Source of the DNA: an uncultured Bacteroidales bacterium
GTDB lineage: Bacteria > Bacteroidota > Bacteroidia > Bacteroidales > Muribaculaceae
Length of the DNA: 8,141 nt
Assembly (NCBI GenBank): GCA_900549375.1
Contig: URNY01000122.1
Span: forward strand, 1 to 8,141
Reading direction: 5' to 3'
The position numbers and the translations under genes are program-made. Below, one piece after another: positions 5,291 through 8,141 of the stretch (position 1 is its first letter; the number at the start of each line of letters is the position of its first letter). The notes below the pieces were generated by a model. That model was not told the origin of the DNA, made no database searches, and worked only from the letters and a program-made list of their open reading frames with translations.

Positions 5291-7462
5291 TCATTTCATT
5301 TTCAGACTGTCGAGCAGTAACTCCAACGTCAGCCTATTCACTCCGAGCGAAAGAAGCGTATCGCTATCTCTTTTGAAAAGAGATTCGAAACGGGATATGT
5401 CATTATCGGCGGACTGTCGGTATAATTCGATGGCCCGCTTGATATTGCCGGTCACCAAGTAAGCGTGTCCCGCATTCAGAAAGTCTTCTGCAGAAGGCGA
5501 ATCTTCAAGAATACGCTCATAAAGCTGTGTGCTCTTGTCGGTATTCCCGGCCATGAGCTCCACCCATGCCAAAGATCTGTTTATGCCCATGTCTGCAGGA
5601 TCGAGATAGAGCGCATGATAGAAAGATGCGAGAGAACCCTTGTAATCGCCCGACTCGAAAAGAGCCGAGGCATGATGGCGCAGCAACGTCACATTGTCCG
5701 GATCATTTTCGATAGCCTTGCCATAATAGCGGGCGGCAAGTTCGTAGTTGCCGATCTTGCGGTTGATATATGCGAGTTTCTTTATGAGCCATTGTCCCGG
5801 CTCCTTAAGAAGTTCCGCTCTTGAATATGCCTCTGCCGCATCTTTATACATCTTGAGATTCTGCAGACAGAAACCGGTTTTCTCCCAATATGCGCTTTCA
5901 CCGCCATCCGATTTTTCCAGTTCCCTGAATAGAGAGAGGGCTTCGGCAAAATATCCGCGTTTGAAATAGAATTCGCTCGTAACCCTTACAATCTCTTCGT
6001 CGGCAAGCATTTCTCCGACAACGGGTAATGCCTGCAGATCGAATGTATAGATGAATGGATCGTCGAATTCATCCTTTTTGCGGAATAGTTTAAAGAAGCG
6101 GTATAGCTCCCGGATGAATGACGTTGCGGCGGAGTTGAATTCCGGACGGGCTGTCTTGAGGAGTCGCTCGCGGTTCTCTTCGATAAACTGAGTCATCTGG
6201 GCTTCGAACTGACCGAGCACCATATCCTTCTGCTGTTCAGGCATCGCCCTGAGAGCGAGAGCGAGAGAATACTTATCGCTTTCGCACATATTCTCACCCA
6301 TGCCGAAAAGTGTGAGCAAAGAGTCGCGCATTTTGTCGGGGAGGCCGAGCGATGGGTGAGAGGCGTCGAAAGGTATGAACCAGGAAAAAACGTTGTTGAA
6401 AAACGGGAATCCTTTCAGATTGGAAAACGTGACCATCATGAGGTCGGCGCCTTCGGTCTGCATTTCCGAAAGTTCGCGGAGCTTGTCGGCGATACCGTTT
6501 TTCTCGAGCATCTCTTCCCATTCCGGATTGTTGTCGAATGCAGGAGTGTCACTCTCCATCGACTGCTCTTTCATCTTTTTCATAATGTCGGGCCGGAGTT
6601 TCATCAGCTCCGGAATCACCTCCTCCTTCATCTTGGAAGTGACGCGGTCGGTGTCGCGAGTGCGTATGAGCTCGCGCGACACATCCCTCAGGCGGCTGTA
6701 GGTCACCAGCGAATCCTGCCAGAGCGAAAGACGCCCCGTAATCTCCTTATCGGCCGCAATGCGGTCGGCATGACGTCTCATGGCGAGAAGGATGCCCACA
6801 AGAGCTCTTGCAGCCATGGCTTCCGATGATTTTTCATAGATATCTATCAGAGCCAAGAATTTATCGCGGTCATAATATCCAAGAAGCGAGAGCGTGAAAG
6901 CGGAGATCACCACCTTTTTCAGCGCCTGTGAAGAGTTGTCGTCGACAGCCGCTTCCGCAGCCGCCCAGACATTGGATTTGCGGCGGCTGCATGCCCAGAG
7001 CAGATTGAAGATGTCCTGAAGCAGCCTGTCTTTCTCGGAAGAGAGCGAAGCGTCCGCGCTTCCGGCTGATTCCGCAAGTCCGGCTTTGCTTTCCACCTCC
7101 TTTAGTTCTGAGTACAGTCGGCTGAAATCAAGATTGCGGTGGTCGCATATCCTGACGGTTGAAAACAAAATCTCAGGGCTATCCTTTGTCTGCTTTCGGA
7201 TCAGTATGTCGTCGGCGATATCCCGAAGTGTGGAGACTGTTTTGTCGCGAACGGCCTCACGCGATGGATCTTCCGCACCTTCAATGAGATAATGCAGCAT
7301 ATAGCCATAATTGTCCCGAATGTTTTCAATATTTGCATGCAGGTCGAAAAAACCTTCACCCGAAGAAACATCAAGCAGAATCGATGCGGCATCGGCCACC
7401 ATTTTGGAATCGAGTTTTCTCTCAGCTTCAGAAATACGTTCCTTTAATTGGTCTAAAGTCAT
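5291..7462 (-). CDS. Large cytoplasmic tetratricopeptide-repeat protein of unknown function
   Basis: A 723-residue protein with no signal peptide or membrane segment. The last third is a run of about six TPR units: 490-521, 522-556, 557-590 (ending NDPDN), 591-624 (ending LDPAD), 625-658 and 659-688, followed by a 35-residue tail. Such arrays form a superhelix that binds protein partners. Residues 1-490 are mostly helical and charged and match no family I recognise; a striking aromatic segment, GFPFFNNVFSWFIPF, lies at 351-365 just after an acidic, Met-rich helix. ATG 7462 is the earliest possible start because an in-frame TAG lies two codons upstream. The stop codon is 3 bp from that of dnaA on the opposite strand. 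The leader is about 150 nt if the promoter at 7618-7650 is used. A scaffold or adaptor role is only inference from the TPR array. Confidence 0.85.
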   Translation of the reverse strand: MTLDQLKERISEAERKLDSKMVADAASILLDVSSGEGFFDLHANIENIRDNYGYMLHYLIEGAEDPSREAVRDKTVSTLRDIADDILIRKQTKDSPEILFSTVRICDHRNLDFSRLYSELKEVESKAGLAESAGSADASLSSEKDRLLQDIFNLLWACSRRKSNVWAAAEAAVDDNSSQALKKVVISAFTLSLLGYYDRDKFLALIDIYEKSSEAMAARALVGILLAMRRHADRIAADKEITGRLSLWQDSLVTYSRLRDVSRELIRTRDTDRVTSKMKEEVIPELMKLRPDIMKKMKEQSMESDTPAFDNNPEWEEMLEKNGIADKLRELSEMQTEGADLMMVTFSNLKGFPFFNNVFSWFIPFDASHPSLGLPDKMRDSLLTLFGMGENMCESDKYSLALALRAMPEQQKDMVLGQFEAQMTQFIEENRERLLKTARPEFNSAATSFIRELYRFFKLFRKKDEFDDPFIYTFDLQALPVVGEMLADEEIVRVTSEFYFKRGYFAEALSLFRELEKSDGGESAYWEKTGFCLQNLKMYKDAAEAYSRAELLKEPGQWLIKKLAYINRKIGNYELAARYYGKAIENDPDNVTLLRHHASALFESGDYKGSLASFYHALYLDPADMGINRSLAWVELMAGNTDKSTQLYERILEDSPSAEDFLNAGHAYLVTGNIKRAIELYRQSADNDISRFESLFKRDSDTLLSLGVNRLTLELLLDSLKMK

Positions 7463-7478
7463 AAGCTAATAATCAAAT

Positions 7479-7495
7479 GAAGTCGCCGGGACTTC
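7479..7495 (-). promoter_or_regulatory. Hairpin in the leader of the TPR gene
   Basis: GAAGTC (7479-7484) and GACTTC (7490-7495) form a perfect 6-bp stem around a 5-nt GC loop, extendable by one G-T and one A-T pair. Its near edge is 16 bases before the ATG at 7462, close enough to influence ribosome access. No T-tract follows in the minus direction, so it is not a clear terminator. Confidence 0.35.
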
Positions 7496-7558
7496 GTGAT
7501 TGTATCTGCTATAACAACAAATCTCACGCCAAATTAACTGTTTTACGCGAAAATGTGT

Positions 7559-7566
7559 TAAATTTG
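7559..7566 (+). promoter_or_regulatory. Putative -7 box (TAAATTTG) for the DUF4293 gene
   Basis: TAAATTTG is a perfect match to TAnnTTTG and would give a leader of about 65 nt to the ATG at 7638. The -33 region is weak: ACTG at 7537-7540 with 18-bp spacing is the best I can find. The call therefore rests on the -7 box and position. Confidence 0.4.
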
Positions 7567-7617
7567 TATCCGCCGTTCTCTTCAAGGAAACTGCATGACA
7601 CTGCGCGATAATATAAA

Positions 7618-7650
7618 CAAATATATATTCTGATATTATGGTAATACAAA
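7618..7650 (-). promoter_or_regulatory. Putative promoter of the TPR gene, reaching into the divergent coding region
   Basis: Read on the minus strand, TTTG (7650-7647) is followed after 21 bp by TATATTTG (7625-7618), both perfect matches to the Bacteroidota consensus. Transcription would begin near 7613 and give a leader of about 150 nt. The -33 box lies inside codons 4-5 of the divergent DUF4293 gene, so the two transcription units would overlap at their 5' ends. Confidence 0.55.
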
Positions 7651-8108
7651 GATGGCAGTCAGTGCTGCTTCTGATAGCAGTGCTGTTGATGGGAGCTTTC
7701 ACATTCCTTTCTCTCGGTCAGATCCAGTTGCCCGAATACACACTAAACTTCACCACTCTGGGCTTCTACATTGAGGAAGAGGCGGCCGAAGGTGCGGCTA
7801 CAGGGTTTGTGGCCCGCACATGGATTTTCTTCATAATTTCACTTCTAAGTGCGATTATTCCTTTGGTGGATATATTCCTTTACCGCAACCTTCGCCTGCA
7901 GAAGAATCTCTGTCTGATGGAGATTCTGTTCCTTCTTGCTGTTGCGGCTGTAGGGTGCGCCTATGGCTATAACACGATTCCAGGCGGCGAGATCGGCTGG
8001 TCGTCGCTCATCATCGCTCCGTTGCTGGCTTTTATTTCCGTTGTGGCGGCTTATTACCGTATCTCATCGGATCAGAAGCTTCTTCGCGCTGCCGACAGAA
8101 TCCGCTGA
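7638..8108 (+). CDS. DUF4293 family membrane protein
   Basis: A 156-residue inner-membrane protein with four predicted transmembrane helices at about 8-27, 62-82, 91-111 and 119-140. The start MVIQRWQSV and the conserved basic end DQKLLRAADRIR are the hallmarks by which I recognise the DUF4293 family, common in Bacteroidota and without known function. The loop between helices 1 and 2 (28-60) is acidic around EEEAAE and probably extracytoplasmic, while the C-terminal tail should be cytoplasmic. The length is normal for the family and the gene looks intact. It is divergent from the TPR gene, with 175 bp between start codons. ATG 7638 fits the family start. The remaining 33 bp of the window after its stop hold nothing I can identify. 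Confidence 0.85.
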   Translation: MVIQRWQSVLLLIAVLLMGAFTFLSLGQIQLPEYTLNFTTLGFYIEEEAAEGAATGFVARTWIFFIISLLSAIIPLVDIFLYRNLRLQKNLCLMEILFLLAVAAVGCAYGYNTIPGGEIGWSSLIIAPLLAFISVVAAYYRISSDQKLLRAADRIR

Positions 8109-8141
8109 AGCCAGAGCTATTGGTCTGAGGCAAGAATCTTC

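Noticed and set aside
6356..6829. 157-codon + strand frame inside the TPR gene, and similar ones at 5465-5824 and 6375-6701
   Set aside because: They are shadows of the 723-residue minus-strand gene, whose TPR pattern is unmistakable. The + frames show no domain or start context.
7466..7702. 78-codon minus-strand frame spanning the DUF4293 start and the TPR leader
   Set aside because: It could have been a leader peptide, but its start lies upstream of the predicted TPR promoter and inside the DUF4293 gene, and the composition looks random.
1..8141. CRISPR array, insertion sequence, tRNA, rRNA or defence cluster
   Set aside because: No regularly spaced direct repeats, transposase motifs, terminal inverted repeats, cloverleaf or rRNA-like sequence were seen; genes fill nearly all of the window.

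Overview
The window looks like chromosomal DNA of a Bacteroidota species, most likely order Bacteroidales and possibly a Muribaculaceae-type gut bacterium. The evidence is: (i) several upstream regions carry the Bacteroidota promoter form, a -33 TTTG about 19-21 bp before a -7 TAnnTTTG; (ii) the gene families are typical of the phylum, namely a PG_1098-type methyltransferase, an amidase with a SPOR-like tail next to a lone MCE protein, and a DUF4293 membrane protein; (iii) Shine-Dalgarno sites are poor or absent. The family placement is inferred from remembered protein similarity, not from a search.

Layout. A 5'-truncated-by-window SAM methyltransferase runs leftward (1-426) and is divergent from a GTG-started DEDDh exonuclease (472-978), with two promoter-like signals and a 12-bp palindrome between them. 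Next comes a cell-envelope pair on the + strand: an exported N-acetylmuramoyl-L-alanine amidase (1100-2608) and an MlaD/MCE-type anchored lipid-transport protein (2658-3560), probably one transcript. A 335-bp AT-rich gap rich in inverted repeats (3561-3895) ends that unit and precedes dnaA (3896-5287). dnaA converges, with only 3 bp between stop codons, on a large cytoplasmic TPR protein of unknown function on the minus strand (5291-7462). That gene is divergent from a DUF4293 four-helix membrane protein (7638-8108), again with interleaved promoters.

Functionally the window is housekeeping: nucleic-acid metabolism (methyltransferase, exonuclease, replication initiator) and cell envelope (peptidoglycan hydrolase, lipid transport). 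There is no sign of a mobile element, CRISPR array, defence island, rRNA or tRNA. I do not see a convincing new multi-gene system.

The items most worth a second look are the altered DNA-recognition motif of the DnaA protein together with the dyad-rich region in front of its gene, the two compact divergent promoter regions, and the uncharacterised N-terminal 490 residues of the TPR protein.
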